Assembly (NCBI GenBank): GCA_052324925.1
Contig: JBQPRE010000002.1
Source: Flavimobilis sp052324925
Lineage (GTDB): Bacteria > Actinomycetota > Actinomycetes > Actinomycetales > Cellulomonadaceae
Reading direction: 5' to 3' (one strand)
DNA length: 64,000 bases
Of the stretch, positions 48,180 to 57,153 are shown piece by piece (position 1 is the first letter of the stretch; each line of letters starts with the position of its first letter). The notes under the pieces were generated by a model. That model made no database searches. It worked only from the letters and a program-made list of their open reading frames with translations, and was not told the DNA's origin. The position numbers were made by a program, and so were the translations under genes.

Positions 48180-49052
48180 CTACGCGAGGTCCCACAGGAG
48201 CCGGTAGTACGCGAGACGGCGCGCGTCGGGCTCGACCCCGTAGGCCGCGCACAGCTCAGCCGTGAGGTCGCGCCCGTAGTTCCACGTCGTGCTCCACGAC
48301 GCGACAGCGAGGTCGGCCCACCGGTCGGCGACGCCGAGCGAGCCAAGGTCGACGGTTGCGAGGTAGGAGCCGTCGTCCGCGAGGAGCGTGTTGGGTGCGC
48401 ACGCGTCGCCGTGGGCGACGACGAGCCGGTCGACGCTCGGGACGTCCTCGAGCAGCGCACGCGCCTGCTCGGCGCCGAGGCCGTGGTGCTCGGGACTGAG
48501 ACTCTCAGGCGTCCACCCGTCCGGGCCCGAGGACGCCGCGCGGGCGCGGGCGCGTGCACGCCGGACGTCCGTTCCCCACGTCCACGGGCAGTCCGCGACG
48601 GGCAGCGCGTCGTGCAGGGCACGCAGGCCCACGCCAATCGCGCGGGCCGCGACGACGGGCCGGGCCAGCCACGGCTCGGCGACGGCTGAGAGCCCGGCAA
48701 TCCCCTGCGTGAGGAGCCAGGTGCCCTCAGCGTCGGCTCCGAGGTCAAGGACGACGGGAACGCGTGCCCCGTGCTCACGTGCCCACACGAGGCGCGCAGC
48801 CTCCTCGGTGAGCGCGCCCTCGCCGGGCGGTCCCGTACGCCCGTCGACCGTGCGAGCACCGGGCGTGGCAGCCGGGCCCGGGTGCCACTTGACGAAGCGC
48901 ACCCCGGTCGGACCGCAGAGACGAAAGGTGGTCCCTCCGGCGCCGTTGACCCACACCGCGCGGACGTCCTCGGCCGCGTGGGCCAGGCGCGCGACCTGCG
49001 CCGGGACGGAGACGGGGCCCGTCGGGACCTGGGCGTCGAGCGGCGAGGACAT
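48180..49052 (-). CDS. Aminoglycoside phosphotransferase-like kinase (APH family)
   Basis: The 290-residue APH-fold protein has GGTTFRLCGPTGVRFVKWHPG (nucleotide Lys), the Brenner-like motif VVAHGDACAPNTLLAD (catalytic HGD...N) and TVDLGSLGVADRWADLAVAS (metal DxG). Close to APH(3')-like enzymes in layout, but these frequently have other small-molecule substrates, so resistance should not be assumed. ATG 49052 was chosen; the longer frame enters the tRNA-His region. Confidence 0.85.
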   Translation of the reverse strand: MSSPLDAQVPTGPVSVPAQVARLAHAAEDVRAVWVNGAGGTTFRLCGPTGVRFVKWHPGPAATPGARTVDGRTGPPGEGALTEEAARLVWAREHGARVPVVLDLGADAEGTWLLTQGIAGLSAVAEPWLARPVVAARAIGVGLRALHDALPVADCPWTWGTDVRRARARARAASSGPDGWTPESLSPEHHGLGAEQARALLEDVPSVDRLVVAHGDACAPNTLLADDGSYLATVDLGSLGVADRWADLAVASWSTTWNYGRDLTAELCAAYGVEPDARRLAYYRLLWDLA

Positions 49053-49142
49053 GCCGCGATCCTGCCACGCCGGCGGTGTCACCCCCGTCCGATCGGGAAC
49101 GTGCGCGGGCGTGACGAGAGCGGCCTCGGCCCGTCGCGAACG

Positions 49143-49176
49143 ACGAAGGCCCGGTCCGCAAGGACCGGGCCTTCGT
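49143..49176 (-). terminator. tRNA-His terminator
   Basis: ACGAAGGCCCGGTCC-GCAA-GGACCGGGCCTTCGT, a perfect 15-bp stem with a GNRA-type loop, just past the 3' end of tRNA-His. Confidence 0.85.
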
Positions 49177-49178
49177 GC

Positions 49179-49255
49179 TGGGGTGAGTAACGGGACTTGA
49201 ACCCGCGACCCCCTGGACCACAACCAGGTGCTCTACCATCTGAGCTATACCCACC
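49179..49255 (-). tRNA. tRNA-His (GUG)
   Basis: Acceptor GTGGGTA/TACTCAC, loop TTGTGGT with anticodon GTG, T-arm GCGGGTTCAAGTCCCGT. The gene encodes the His-specific G-1 (49255) opposite C73 (49182). Unlike the other tRNAs in the window it also encodes CCA (49179-49181). Confidence 0.95.
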
Positions 49256-49323
49256 ATTGCTGCTGACGCAGCAAGTCCGACGAGCCAAGACTCATCGGGC
49301 CGACAAGAAGCATACAGTCTTTC

Positions 49324-49971
49324 TCAGGCCTCCGGGACCACGTCGGGTCGCCGCGTGACGGACGTCTCGACGATCCGCGCCGCGATCGCCTTGGCGGCGT
49401 CAGAATCGGGGCCAGGCTGCGGCACGAAGAGAGCCTCGCGGTAGTAGCGCAGCTCGTCGATCGACTCGAGGATGTCGGCGAGGGCGCGGTGTCCGCCGTT
49501 CTTCTGGGGCGAACGGAAGTACACGCGCGGGTACCAGCGGCGTGCGAGCTCCTTGATCGACGAGACGTCGATCGTCCGGTAGTGCAGGTGCCCGGCGAGC
49601 GCGGGCATGTCGCGGTCGAGGAACGCACGGTCGGTCGAGACGGAGTTGCCAGCGAGCGGTGCCCGGCCCGCGTCGGGCGCGTGCTCGCGCACGTAGGCGA
49701 GCACGATCTCCTCCGCCTCGGTCATCGTGAGGCCCGCATCGAGCTCGGCAAGCAGGCCCGAGGTCGTGTGCATCGAGCGGACGAAGTCGTTCATCTGCTC
49801 GACCGCCGCAGGCTCGGGCCGGACGATGACGTCGACGCCGTCGCCCAGGACGTTGAGCTCAGAGTCAGTGACGACGGCGGCGACCTCGATGAGCGCGTCG
49901 GCGCCGAGGTCCAGGCCCGTCATCTCGCAGTCGATCCAGACGATGCGGTCGTTGTTGAGGGTTCGTGACAC
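49324..49971 (-). CDS. orn: Oligoribonuclease
   Basis: The 215-residue DEDDh exonuclease degrades 2-5 nt RNA and linear di-nucleotides such as pGpG. It has IVWIDCEMTGLD (D14, E16), a later NSVSTDRAFLDRDMPAL and NGGHRALADILESIDELRYY (H and D of the DEDDh set). The C-terminal ~30 residues are variable. GTG 49971 chosen; longer frames run antisense to PAP2. Confidence 0.96.
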   Translation of the reverse strand: MSRTLNNDRIVWIDCEMTGLDLGADALIEVAAVVTDSELNVLGDGVDVIVRPEPAAVEQMNDFVRSMHTTSGLLAELDAGLTMTEAEEIVLAYVREHAPDAGRAPLAGNSVSTDRAFLDRDMPALAGHLHYRTIDVSSIKELARRWYPRVYFRSPQKNGGHRALADILESIDELRYYREALFVPQPGPDSDAAKAIAARIVETSVTRRPDVVPEA

Positions 49972-49978
49972 GTCCTCC

Positions 49979-49984
49979 AGGGTA
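49979..49984 (-). promoter_or_regulatory. -10 box for orn
   Basis: TACCCT on the minus strand ends seven bases before GTG 49971, with GGAGGA in the spacer. Confidence 0.5.
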
Positions 49985-50025
49985 CGCGGGCGACGCACCC
50001 GGGGGCGCACGGGGTGGTCCGCGGC

Positions 50026-50031
50026 TAGCGT
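50026..50031 (+). promoter_or_regulatory. -10 box for PAP2 gene, probably leaderless
   Basis: TAGCGT ends six bases before ATG 50038. Confidence 0.5.
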
Positions 50032-50037
50032 CGAACC

Positions 50038-50810
50038 ATGTCGCACGCCTTCACCCCATCTGATGCTGCGCCACCGCGAGCACCTGAGCCAGCCCCGCCG
50101 AGGGGCCCGGCGTCCCTCGCGTTCCCGACCCCGCTCGGCGTCGCGGTCGGGCTGGCCTTGTTCGTGCTCGGATCGGTCATGTTCGGCGCGTTGCTCGACG
50201 GCGTCCTCGAGAACGACGATCTCGCGACGGTCGACCACCCGGTCCTCGAGTGGCTCGTCGCGCACCGGACGGCCTGGCTGACGATCGCGCTCACCGGTGT
50301 GACGAACGCGTTCGGGCCGACGCTCCTGCCGATCATCGTCGCGGTGGGCTGCGGCCTGTGGTGGTGGCGCACGCACCGGTGGCGCGACCCGGCGCTGCTC
50401 GTGGGGGCCATGCTCCTCGCGGTCGGCGTCTCGAGCGTCGTCAAGGCGATCGTCGGGCGGCCGCGCCCTGACGAGACGGCGATGACAGTCCCTGGCGTCG
50501 AGTCCACGTTCTCGTTCCCGTCGGGCCACACGATCGGCGCCGCAACTCTCGTGCTCGTTCTCGGGTACCTCGTGTGGTCGCGCCGGGGCGGGGCTGGCGC
50601 GCTTGTCACCTGGGTGGTCGTGTCGGTCGTGCTCATCGTGCTCGTCGGGGGCTCGCGCCTGTACTTGGGCTACCACTTCACGACGGACGTGCTCGCTGGC
50701 GCCGCGCTCGCCGTCGCGGTGCTGGGCGTCGTCGTCCTTGTCGACGTGGGCCTGCCTGCACTGGCGGAGCGGCGCACCGACGCAGGTCGGAGCCCCGGTA
50801 AGATCGAGGG

Positions 50811-50820
<10 letters not shown>
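50038..50820 (+). CDS. PAP2-family membrane phosphatase
   Basis: The 260-residue protein has a Pro-rich N-terminus, about six membrane helices and the three PAP2 motifs: KAIVGRPRPDE, FPSGHTIGA and SRLYLGYHFTTDVLAG. It dephosphorylates lipid phosphates such as undecaprenyl-PP or phosphatidate at the outer face. Its last 10 bases, including the stop, are also the first 10 bases of tRNA-Arg. Confidence 0.93.
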
Positions 50821-50883
<63 letters not shown>

Positions 50884-50941
50884 CTCTCTGCCGTGCGCGG
50901 CCTGTCGCACGGCTGGCTCGGCCGCACGGCCGGCTCGGCCG

Positions 50942-52447
50942 TTACTGCGCCGGCAGCTGCCCCGTGAGTCGACCGTGGAACTCGCCGCTCGTGCGGTTGA
51001 GACCGACGATCTTCACTTCGGCCCCGTGGGCGCGGTACTTCTGCTCGATCGCGTCGAGCGCCGCGACGGTCGACGCGTCCCACACGTGCGAGCGTGACAG
51101 GTCAATGACGACGTGGCCGGGGTCGTCGGCGTACTGGAACTGGGTCGTGAGGTCGTTCGACGACGCGAAGAACAGTTCTCCGTCGACGGCGTAGTCGGCG
51201 CGTGTGCCGTCCTCGCTGACGGTGCGCGTCACGGTCGTGAAGTGCGCGACGCGGCGGACGAACAAGATGGCGGCAGCGAGCACCCCGATGATGACGCCGA
51301 CCGAGAGGTTGCGCGTGACCAGCACGGGGATGACGGTGACGAGCATGACGATCGTCTCGCTCCGCGGCATGCGCCTGAGCGTCGACGGCGCCACCGAGTG
51401 CCAGTCGAAGGTGAGGAACGCGACCATGAACATGATCGCGACGAGGGCTGCGACCGGGATGAGGTTGATGAGCGGTCCGAGGAACGACACGAGGACGAGC
51501 AGGAAGATGCCGGCTGCGAAGGTCGAGACGCGTGTGCGGGCGCCTGAGGCGCGCACGTTGATCATCGTCTGGCCGATCATCGCGCAGCCGCCCATCCCGC
51601 CGAAGAAGCCCGAGAGGATGTTGGCGCCTCCCTGGCCCATGGCCTCGCGCGTCTTGCTCGAGCGCGTGTCGGTGATGTCGTCGACGAGCTTGGCGGTCAT
51701 GAGGGACTCCATGAGTCCGACGGCGGCCATGCCGAGCGCGTAGGGCGCGATGATCTTCAGCGTCTCGACCGTGAGGGGGACGTCGGGGAGGAACGGCGTG
51801 GGCGGGCCGCCGGGGAGCTCGCCGAGCCCGCCGACCGTCATCGTGTTGAGGTCGAGCAGCCACACTGCGAGCGTCATGACGATGACGACGACGAGCGGCG
51901 CGGGAACGGCCGTCGTGATCTTGGGGAAGAGCCACAGGATGAGCAGGCTTCCGGCGATCATCGCGTACGTGAGCCACGTCGCGCCGTTGAAGTGCTCGAG
52001 CTGGGCGACCGCGATGAGGATCGCGAGCGCGTTGACGAAGCCGATCATCACGCTGCGGGGCAGGAACCGCATGAGGGTCCCGACGCCGAGCGCGCCGAGC
52101 GCGATCTGGATGACGCCCGCGAGGATGACGGTCGCGATGAGGTAGTCGAGTCCGTACTGGTCGGCGACGGGGCGGATGACGAGGGCGACGGCCGCGGTCG
52201 CCGCGGTGATCATCGCGGGACGGCCGCCGAGGAACGAGATCGAGATCGCCATGACGATCGAGGAGAACAGCCCGACCTCGGCGGGGACGCCGGCTGCGAG
52301 GGCGAACGCGATCGCCTCCGGGATGAGTGCGAGCCCGACGACGAGCCCGGCGAGGAGCTCCGTGGTGAGGAGGCGGGGCGAGCGGAGGACGTCGGCGACG
52401 GTGGGGCGGGGACGGTAGCGCTGCGGGTCGCCGGTGGGCGCGCTCAT
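50942..52447 (-). CDS. SulP-family anion transporter with STAS domain
   Basis: The 501-residue permease has about 11-12 helices: LLAGLVVGLALIPEAIAFAL near the N-terminus, GGRPAMITAATAAVALVI, SGFFGGMGGCAMIGQTMINV (SLC26 core), and a C-terminal STAS domain (VDGELFFASSNDLTTQF, HVVIDLSRSHVWDASTVAAL). It likely transports sulfate, bicarbonate or another anion. ATG 52447 has GGAG five bases upstream. Confidence 0.93.
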   Translation of the reverse strand: MSAPTGDPQRYRPRPTVADVLRSPRLLTTELLAGLVVGLALIPEAIAFALAAGVPAEVGLFSSIVMAISISFLGGRPAMITAATAAVALVIRPVADQYGLDYLIATVILAGVIQIALGALGVGTLMRFLPRSVMIGFVNALAILIAVAQLEHFNGATWLTYAMIAGSLLILWLFPKITTAVPAPLVVVIVMTLAVWLLDLNTMTVGGLGELPGGPPTPFLPDVPLTVETLKIIAPYALGMAAVGLMESLMTAKLVDDITDTRSSKTREAMGQGGANILSGFFGGMGGCAMIGQTMINVRASGARTRVSTFAAGIFLLVLVSFLGPLINLIPVAALVAIMFMVAFLTFDWHSVAPSTLRRMPRSETIVMLVTVIPVLVTRNLSVGVIIGVLAAAILFVRRVAHFTTVTRTVSEDGTRADYAVDGELFFASSNDLTTQFQYADDPGHVVIDLSRSHVWDASTVAALDAIEQKYRAHGAEVKIVGLNRTSGEFHGRLTGQLPAQ

Positions 52448-52622
52448 GCTCACTCCAGGAGGGTCGGGGCCGGTGGGGTCACGGGGGACCCCCGCGACCC
52501 TACCGTTGACCGCGCGCGCGCGACCGTACTGGTCGGGCCGCAGGTCTGCGGTGCCGGGGGGTCCAGCACATGTGTGTCGCGCGTTGCGGCGCGCTCGCTT
52601 GGTGGGCCTTCATGACACACGA

Positions 52623-52628
52623 GATAAT
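52623..52628 (+). promoter_or_regulatory. -10 box for GTPase 1, probably leaderless
   Basis: GATAAT ends six bases before GTG 52635; TTGGTG at 52599-52604 with an 18-base spacer could be the -35. Confidence 0.5.
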
Positions 52629-52634
52629 CAACGG

Positions 52635-54263
52635 GTGACCCTTGACGAGCTGACTCCCGAGCATGTGCCCGACGCGACGCTGCTCGATGTCGTCGTCGGT
52701 CTGCGCCGTGAGGTCGTTGACGCCTCGTTCGTCCTTGACACGCCGGGCACGCGGCAGGCGCGCACGCTCAAGCGCACGATTCTCGAGCGTCTCGACGACC
52801 ATCTGTTGCCTCGTCTGCGCGAGCTGTCGCGGCCCGCGGTCGTTGTGGTGGCCGGTTCGACCGGCGCGGGCAAGTCGACGATCGTCAACTCGCTCCTGGG
52901 CGACGAGGTCTCGAAGGCCTCGGTCTTGCGTCCGACGACGCGCGAGCCGGTGCTTGTCACGCACCCGGACGACGCCGAGCTGGCTGCCCGCCTCGACGTG
53001 GGCGTCGCGTTGCGCGTCGAGCACGAGCGGGTACCGCGCGGCATCGCTCTTCTGGACGCTCCCGACCTCGACTCGCTCATGTCGTCCAACCGCGAGACTG
53101 CGGTGCGCCTCCTGGCTGCAGCCGATCTCGGGCTCTTCGTCACGACGGCCGCCCGGTACGGTGACGCGCTGCCGTGGCAGGTGCTCGCGGACGCGAAGGA
53201 ACGGGGTGCGTCGGTCGCGATGGTCCTCAACCGCGTCTCGGACGTGAAGGTCGGGGAGGTGCGGACGGACCTCGTCGCGCGGCTGCGCGAGCACGGGCTT
53301 GCGTCGTCTGCGCTCTTCGTCGTGCGCGACGAGGGTGCGCACGAGGGCATGCTGCCGACGGCCTCGGTCGCGCCGATCGCGCGGTGGTTGCGCACGGTGG
53401 CGGGCGCTGATCAGGCGCGCACGGTCATCGTCCGTACGCTGCGCGGCGCGCTCGACGCGCTCGTCGACCAGGTTGGCGCGCTCGTCGAGGCGGTTGAGGA
53501 CCAGGCAGACGCCGCGGTCGCGCTGCGGGCCGCAGTGGCCGACGCGGTGCCCTCGGGCCTGGGTGACCTGGCGGAGGCGACGGTCGACGGGACCTTGTCG
53601 ACGGGCGCTGTTGAAGCAGCGTGGCTGGCGGCGATCGACGCGGAGCCTGGCATCGTGCGTCCCGTCGCGGGACGCTTCCGGCGCCCGCGACAGGCTGCTC
53701 TTGCGCGACGCGCGGCGGCTCTCGAGGTCGTGACGACGCGGGTGCGCGAGACGCTCGTCACCCAGGTGCTGGCCGCAGCGCGGACGAGCTCGGAGACGAT
53801 CGGGGAACGGCTCGGCGAGCAGAGCGACCGGCTCGCGGGAGGCGCTGCGCTCTTTGACGCGGTGCAGTCCGACGGTGAGCTCGCGCAGTGGCGCGACGAG
53901 ATGGTTCGGTCCGAGGTCGATGCCTGGCTCGGGGGCGTAGCGGACGCGGTGGCGATGCTCGAGCCGGCGGTTCTCCGGGCGGCTGATCGCGGTCTCACGC
54001 GGGAGGGGCTCGTCGCTGTGGCGACGGCTGCGTCCGTCGGGGTGGCGGGAGCCGAGCGCGTGCTCGCGGGCGTTGCGGGCTCGGCCGCGGGCGACCTCGT
54101 CGACGCCGCACGGGCGAACGTCGTCGCGGTGGGCCGCAAGATTGTCGAAGACGAGGCTGGGCCGTACGTCGAGCGACTCGATGTTCCCGGGCTCGCCCGG
54201 GAGGCCGTCACGGGCCTGCGCCTGCGTCTCGCCGAGCTCCGGCGGCAGGTCCGCGCACGCTGA
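52635..54263 (+). CDS. Dynamin-like GTPase 1
   Basis: The 542-residue GTPase has P-loop AGSTGAGKST (about residues 73-82), RPTTREPVLV (switch I Thr), LLDAPDLDS (G3) and VLNRVSD (G4, NKxD-like), then a long helical region without clear membrane helices. First of a tandem GTPase pair, reminiscent of bacterial dynamin pairs such as Streptomyces DynA/DynB or mycobacterial IniA/IniC. The equivalence is inference. Confidence 0.82.
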   Translation: MTLDELTPEHVPDATLLDVVVGLRREVVDASFVLDTPGTRQARTLKRTILERLDDHLLPRLRELSRPAVVVVAGSTGAGKSTIVNSLLGDEVSKASVLRPTTREPVLVTHPDDAELAARLDVGVALRVEHERVPRGIALLDAPDLDSLMSSNRETAVRLLAAADLGLFVTTAARYGDALPWQVLADAKERGASVAMVLNRVSDVKVGEVRTDLVARLREHGLASSALFVVRDEGAHEGMLPTASVAPIARWLRTVAGADQARTVIVRTLRGALDALVDQVGALVEAVEDQADAAVALRAAVADAVPSGLGDLAEATVDGTLSTGAVEAAWLAAIDAEPGIVRPVAGRFRRPRQAALARRAAALEVVTTRVRETLVTQVLAAARTSSETIGERLGEQSDRLAGGAALFDAVQSDGELAQWRDEMVRSEVDAWLGGVADAVAMLEPAVLRAADRGLTREGLVAVATAASVGVAGAERVLAGVAGSAAGDLVDAARANVVAVGRKIVEDEAGPYVERLDVPGLAREAVTGLRLRLAELRRQVRAR

Positions 54264-54367
54264 GCACTGAGCGATGTGCGGACGACGCGGCGTCGTGTCG
54301 CGTGGTCGATCAGGTCCTCGGCTGTTCCGTGGGGCAGGATGGACTGAGCGCTGACGAGGGAGGACGC

Positions 54368-55906
54368 ATGGGAGCACGAGCGGACGAGGCCGATCTGCGT
54401 GGGCGCGTCGCTGATCTTCGAGCGGCGCTCGAGATCGTGGGCGAGCGGGTTCCCGCAGCGGTGCGCGGAACTGTCTCGGAGGCCTTGGGCACGGCCGAGG
54501 GGCGTCTGGACCTGGGCGTCGAGCACACGATCGTCGCGCTCGTCGGCGGGACGGGCTCGGGCAAGTCGTCGCTCTTCAACGCGATTGCCCGCATGACCTT
54601 CGCGGACGTGGGCGTGCGCCGTCCGACGACCTCGCTCATGACGGCCTGCGCGTGGTCGGAGCGCGCTGACGCCTTGCTCGACTGGATCGGCGTCGACCGC
54701 GACCGACGGATCAACCGCTTCTCCTCGCTCGACGGTGACCAGGAGGCGCACCTGTCTGGCCTCGTGCTGCTCGACCTGCCCGACCACGACTCGGTGGCGA
54801 CCGTGCACCGTGAGACGGTCGACCGGGTCGTGCCGATGGCCGACCTCATCGTGTGGGTCGTCGACCCTCAGAAGTACGCCGACCATGCGCTGCACGCGGG
54901 CTACCTGCAGACGATGGCCGGTGTCGAGGGCTCGATGCTCGTCGTCCTCAATCAGCTCGACACGGTCCCCGAGGGGCAGCGCGAGGAGATTCTTGCGGAC
55001 GTTCAGAACCTGCTGACGATCGATGGGCTCGGCGCGGTCGAGGTGCTTGGCGCCTCTGCGCTCACGGGCGATGGTGTCGCGCAGATCCGCTCGCGGCTGG
55101 CGACGATCGTCGGGCAGCGGTCACGGGCTGCTGCGCGCGTGGCCTCCGAGCTCTCGCGCGCCGCGGAGTCGCTCATCGAGGTGCTTCCCGGCGAGGTCGC
55201 GCGGCGCTCGGCGCCCGGGGTCGAGGCGACGGTCGACGCGCTTGCCGACGTGGCGGGCCTGCCCGAGCGAATGGTGACGGCAGCCCACACGCGCGACGAC
55301 GGCACTCGGGCCGGCGCGGACGGTGCGCTCACGGCGGCGTCGGTGACGCCGTTGCGTGAGGCGTGGCTCGACCAGGCGGGCGCGCACCTGGGCCCGGCGT
55401 GGCGCGAGTCGCTCGTCGAGGGGACCCCGGGGGACGAGGACATTGCTCGACGTGCGACGGCCGCGGTGCGCGCGGTGCGGCTGCCCGCAGGTCAGGGTGC
55501 TCGCGTGCGGGGCTGGCGCGGGCTCACGTTCGTGTGCGGTGCGCTCGCGGTCGTGGCGCTCGCCGCGTGGCTCGTGCTCACGGTGTCCGACCGCGGGGAG
55601 GCGAGCATGCGGATGCTCGTCGCGGGGGTTGCGGCGGTCGCGGCTGTGCTCGTCGTCGTCGGCGCGCTCGCGTGGCGGGGTGCGAGCCGAGCGCTCTCGC
55701 GCTCGCGTGCGCAGCGCTTCGGATCTGCCGTGCGGTCCGGCCTGGAGCGTGTCGTCCAGGAACTGCTCGAGGCCCCGGCCGACGAGGTTCTGGCTGCGCA
55801 CGCTGAGGCGCGGACGCTCGCGCTCGCGGCTGTGTCACGGGAGGCACGCTCGCGGGCCACGGGTCGGCGCGATGCCCTGGCGGGCGATGAGGGCGCTGCC
55901 TCCTAG
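54368..55906 (+). CDS. Dynamin-like/Era-like GTPase 2 with two membrane helices
   Basis: The 512-residue protein has P-loop GGTGSGKSS (about residues 60-68), RRPTTSLMTACAW (switch I), LLDLPDHDSV (G3), WVVDPQKYAD and VLNQLD (G4), then a helical part. Two membrane helices (about residues 386-406 and 415-435) and a helical C-terminus complete it. The paired helices match membrane-anchored bacterial dynamins. ATG 54368 follows GAGGGAGGACGC. It partners GTPase 1, 104 bases upstream. Confidence 0.85.
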   Translation: MGARADEADLRGRVADLRAALEIVGERVPAAVRGTVSEALGTAEGRLDLGVEHTIVALVGGTGSGKSSLFNAIARMTFADVGVRRPTTSLMTACAWSERADALLDWIGVDRDRRINRFSSLDGDQEAHLSGLVLLDLPDHDSVATVHRETVDRVVPMADLIVWVVDPQKYADHALHAGYLQTMAGVEGSMLVVLNQLDTVPEGQREEILADVQNLLTIDGLGAVEVLGASALTGDGVAQIRSRLATIVGQRSRAAARVASELSRAAESLIEVLPGEVARRSAPGVEATVDALADVAGLPERMVTAAHTRDDGTRAGADGALTAASVTPLREAWLDQAGAHLGPAWRESLVEGTPGDEDIARRATAAVRAVRLPAGQGARVRGWRGLTFVCGALAVVALAAWLVLTVSDRGEASMRMLVAGVAAVAAVLVVVGALAWRGASRALSRSRAQRFGSAVRSGLERVVQELLEAPADEVLAAHAEARTLALAAVSREARSRATGRRDALAGDEGAAS

Positions 55907-55920
55907 GCGCTGACCACAGC

Positions 55921-55941
55921 GACCCGGGCGCAGCCCGGGTC
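55921..55941 (+). terminator. Terminator after GTPase 2
   Basis: GACCCGGGC-GCA-GCCCGGGTC, a 9-bp perfect stem 14 bases after the stop. Confidence 0.7.
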
Positions 55942-56037
55942 CACAGTTCGTCGGCAGGCTGCTGCGGCAGCGCCGGGGCACGTGCACCGTGAGACCTCCT
56001 GGGCGGCATGAGGTCGCCCCAGTTCTTGGGAGGACGC

Positions 56038-56589
56038 ATGAGCGCTCCGGTCACAATCATCGGGTGGGTGGGCAACAAGCCCGCGATCACCGTCACGGCC
56101 AATGAGCGACGCCGCACCACGGTGCGCGTCGCCACGACGCACCGCTTCCGCGACGAGCACGGGACGTGGACGGACGGCGAGACGACGTGGTACTCGGCGA
56201 CGTTCTGGGACGACGCTGCCGCCTCGGTCGCGGTCTCGGTGCACATCGGTGATCCCGTCATCCTCACGGGACGCCTCGTCCTCGACCGCTGGGACGGAAC
56301 GGACGGGCCCCGGGCCGAGCTCGCGCTGCGGGGCGCGACGATCGGTCACGACCTCACCCGGGGGCAGGCACAGTTCACGCGGGTCATCCGGACGCAGGCC
56401 CCCGTCGAGGGCGCGTCCGACGGCGCCCCCGAGGGCGCGTTCACGCGGATCGGTCCCGATGACGAGAGCGGACGCGACCCGTTCGACGTGCTCGAGACCG
56501 AGGCCGCGAGCACGGGCGCCCGGCAGGACGAGGAGGCGTTGTCCGCGAGCGACGACGTCGTCGCTGGCGAGCTCGCGCGGGCGCTCTGA
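56038..56589 (+). CDS. Single-stranded DNA-binding protein paralogue
   Basis: The 183-residue protein has an SSB OB fold: VTIIGWVGNKPAITVTANER, VRVATTHRFRDEHGTWTDGE, TTWYSATFWDDAAASVAVSV, VILTGRLVLDRW. The C-terminus ends ASDDVVAGELARAL and lacks the acidic DDDIPF-type tip used by housekeeping SSB to recruit repair proteins, and rpsF/rpsR are not adjacent. It is therefore probably an accessory SSB. ATG 56038 has GGGAGG upstream. Confidence 0.88.
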   Translation: MSAPVTIIGWVGNKPAITVTANERRRTTVRVATTHRFRDEHGTWTDGETTWYSATFWDDAAASVAVSVHIGDPVILTGRLVLDRWDGTDGPRAELALRGATIGHDLTRGQAQFTRVIRTQAPVEGASDGAPEGAFTRIGPDDESGRDPFDVLETEAASTGARQDEEALSASDDVVAGELARAL

Positions 56590-56634
56590 CACCGGCGGAC
56601 GACGAGGCGAGCGGGGCGTCGTCGAGCGAGCGGG

Positions 56635-56651
56635 TGTGACGGTGTGTCACA
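56635..56651. promoter_or_regulatory. TGTGAC-N5-GTCACA dyad upstream of the SDP-like locus
   Basis: A perfect 6-bp inverted repeat about 85 bases before the DCC gene. A binding site for a CRP/FNR-type or other regulator is possible but unproven. Confidence 0.35.
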
Positions 56652-56735
56652 TGGAGTCCTGACGTGCCGACACTGACGCTGACCTGCAGCGCAGCGGCAC
56701 TCTGGTCGTGTTCGACACCGACCTAGGAGGCCGAC

Positions 56736-57107
56736 ATGGCACATGACGGGGACATCTTCCTCTATGACGGCGACTGCGGGTTCTGCGCCCGCTCGGTCGC
56801 GTGGTTGGCGGAGCGAGGCGACGGTTCCGTCGACTTCGTTCCGTGGCAGCGCACCGATGTCACGGCTCTCGGCCTCACGCCGGAGGAGCTCGAGAGGCAG
56901 GCCGTCCTCGTCACTGCCGAGGGGCGTCGTCTCGACGGCCACCTGGCCATCGGGGAGTGCCTGCGCCGGTCACCGGCACGGGACACCCGCCTCCTAGGTC
57001 GGCTCATCCTCGAGCAGCCGTCACGCGAGGTTGCACGCTGGGTCTACCGCTGGATTGCACAGAACCGTCACCGTCTCCCCGGTCCGGCGACGTGCGCCGT
57101 CAGCTGA
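56736..57107 (+). CDS. DCC-family thiol-disulfide oxidoreductase (DUF393)
   Basis: The 123-residue protein has the defining start FLYDGDCGFCARSVAWLAER (CGFC redox motif), VDFVPWQ, and LDGHLAIGECLRRSP. It is a thioredoxin-like fold, presumably a cytosolic or membrane-face oxidoreductase. It sits 46 bases before a secreted peptide gene and two genes before an HTTM protein, the partner that DCC domains often accompany. ATG 56736 with TAGGAGG upstream. Confidence 0.88.
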   Translation: MAHDGDIFLYDGDCGFCARSVAWLAERGDGSVDFVPWQRTDVTALGLTPEELERQAVLVTAEGRRLDGHLAIGECLRRSPARDTRLLGRLILEQPSREVARWVYRWIAQNRHRLPGPATCAVS

Positions 57108-57153
57108 CCCAGCCCTGCCCGCGGCGACACTGCCACCCCTCGAAAGGAAGACC

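Noticed and set aside
48180..49052. Acquired aminoglycoside resistance gene
   Set aside because: The fold is APH-like, but composition matches its neighbours and no mobile element is near; such kinases often have other substrates.
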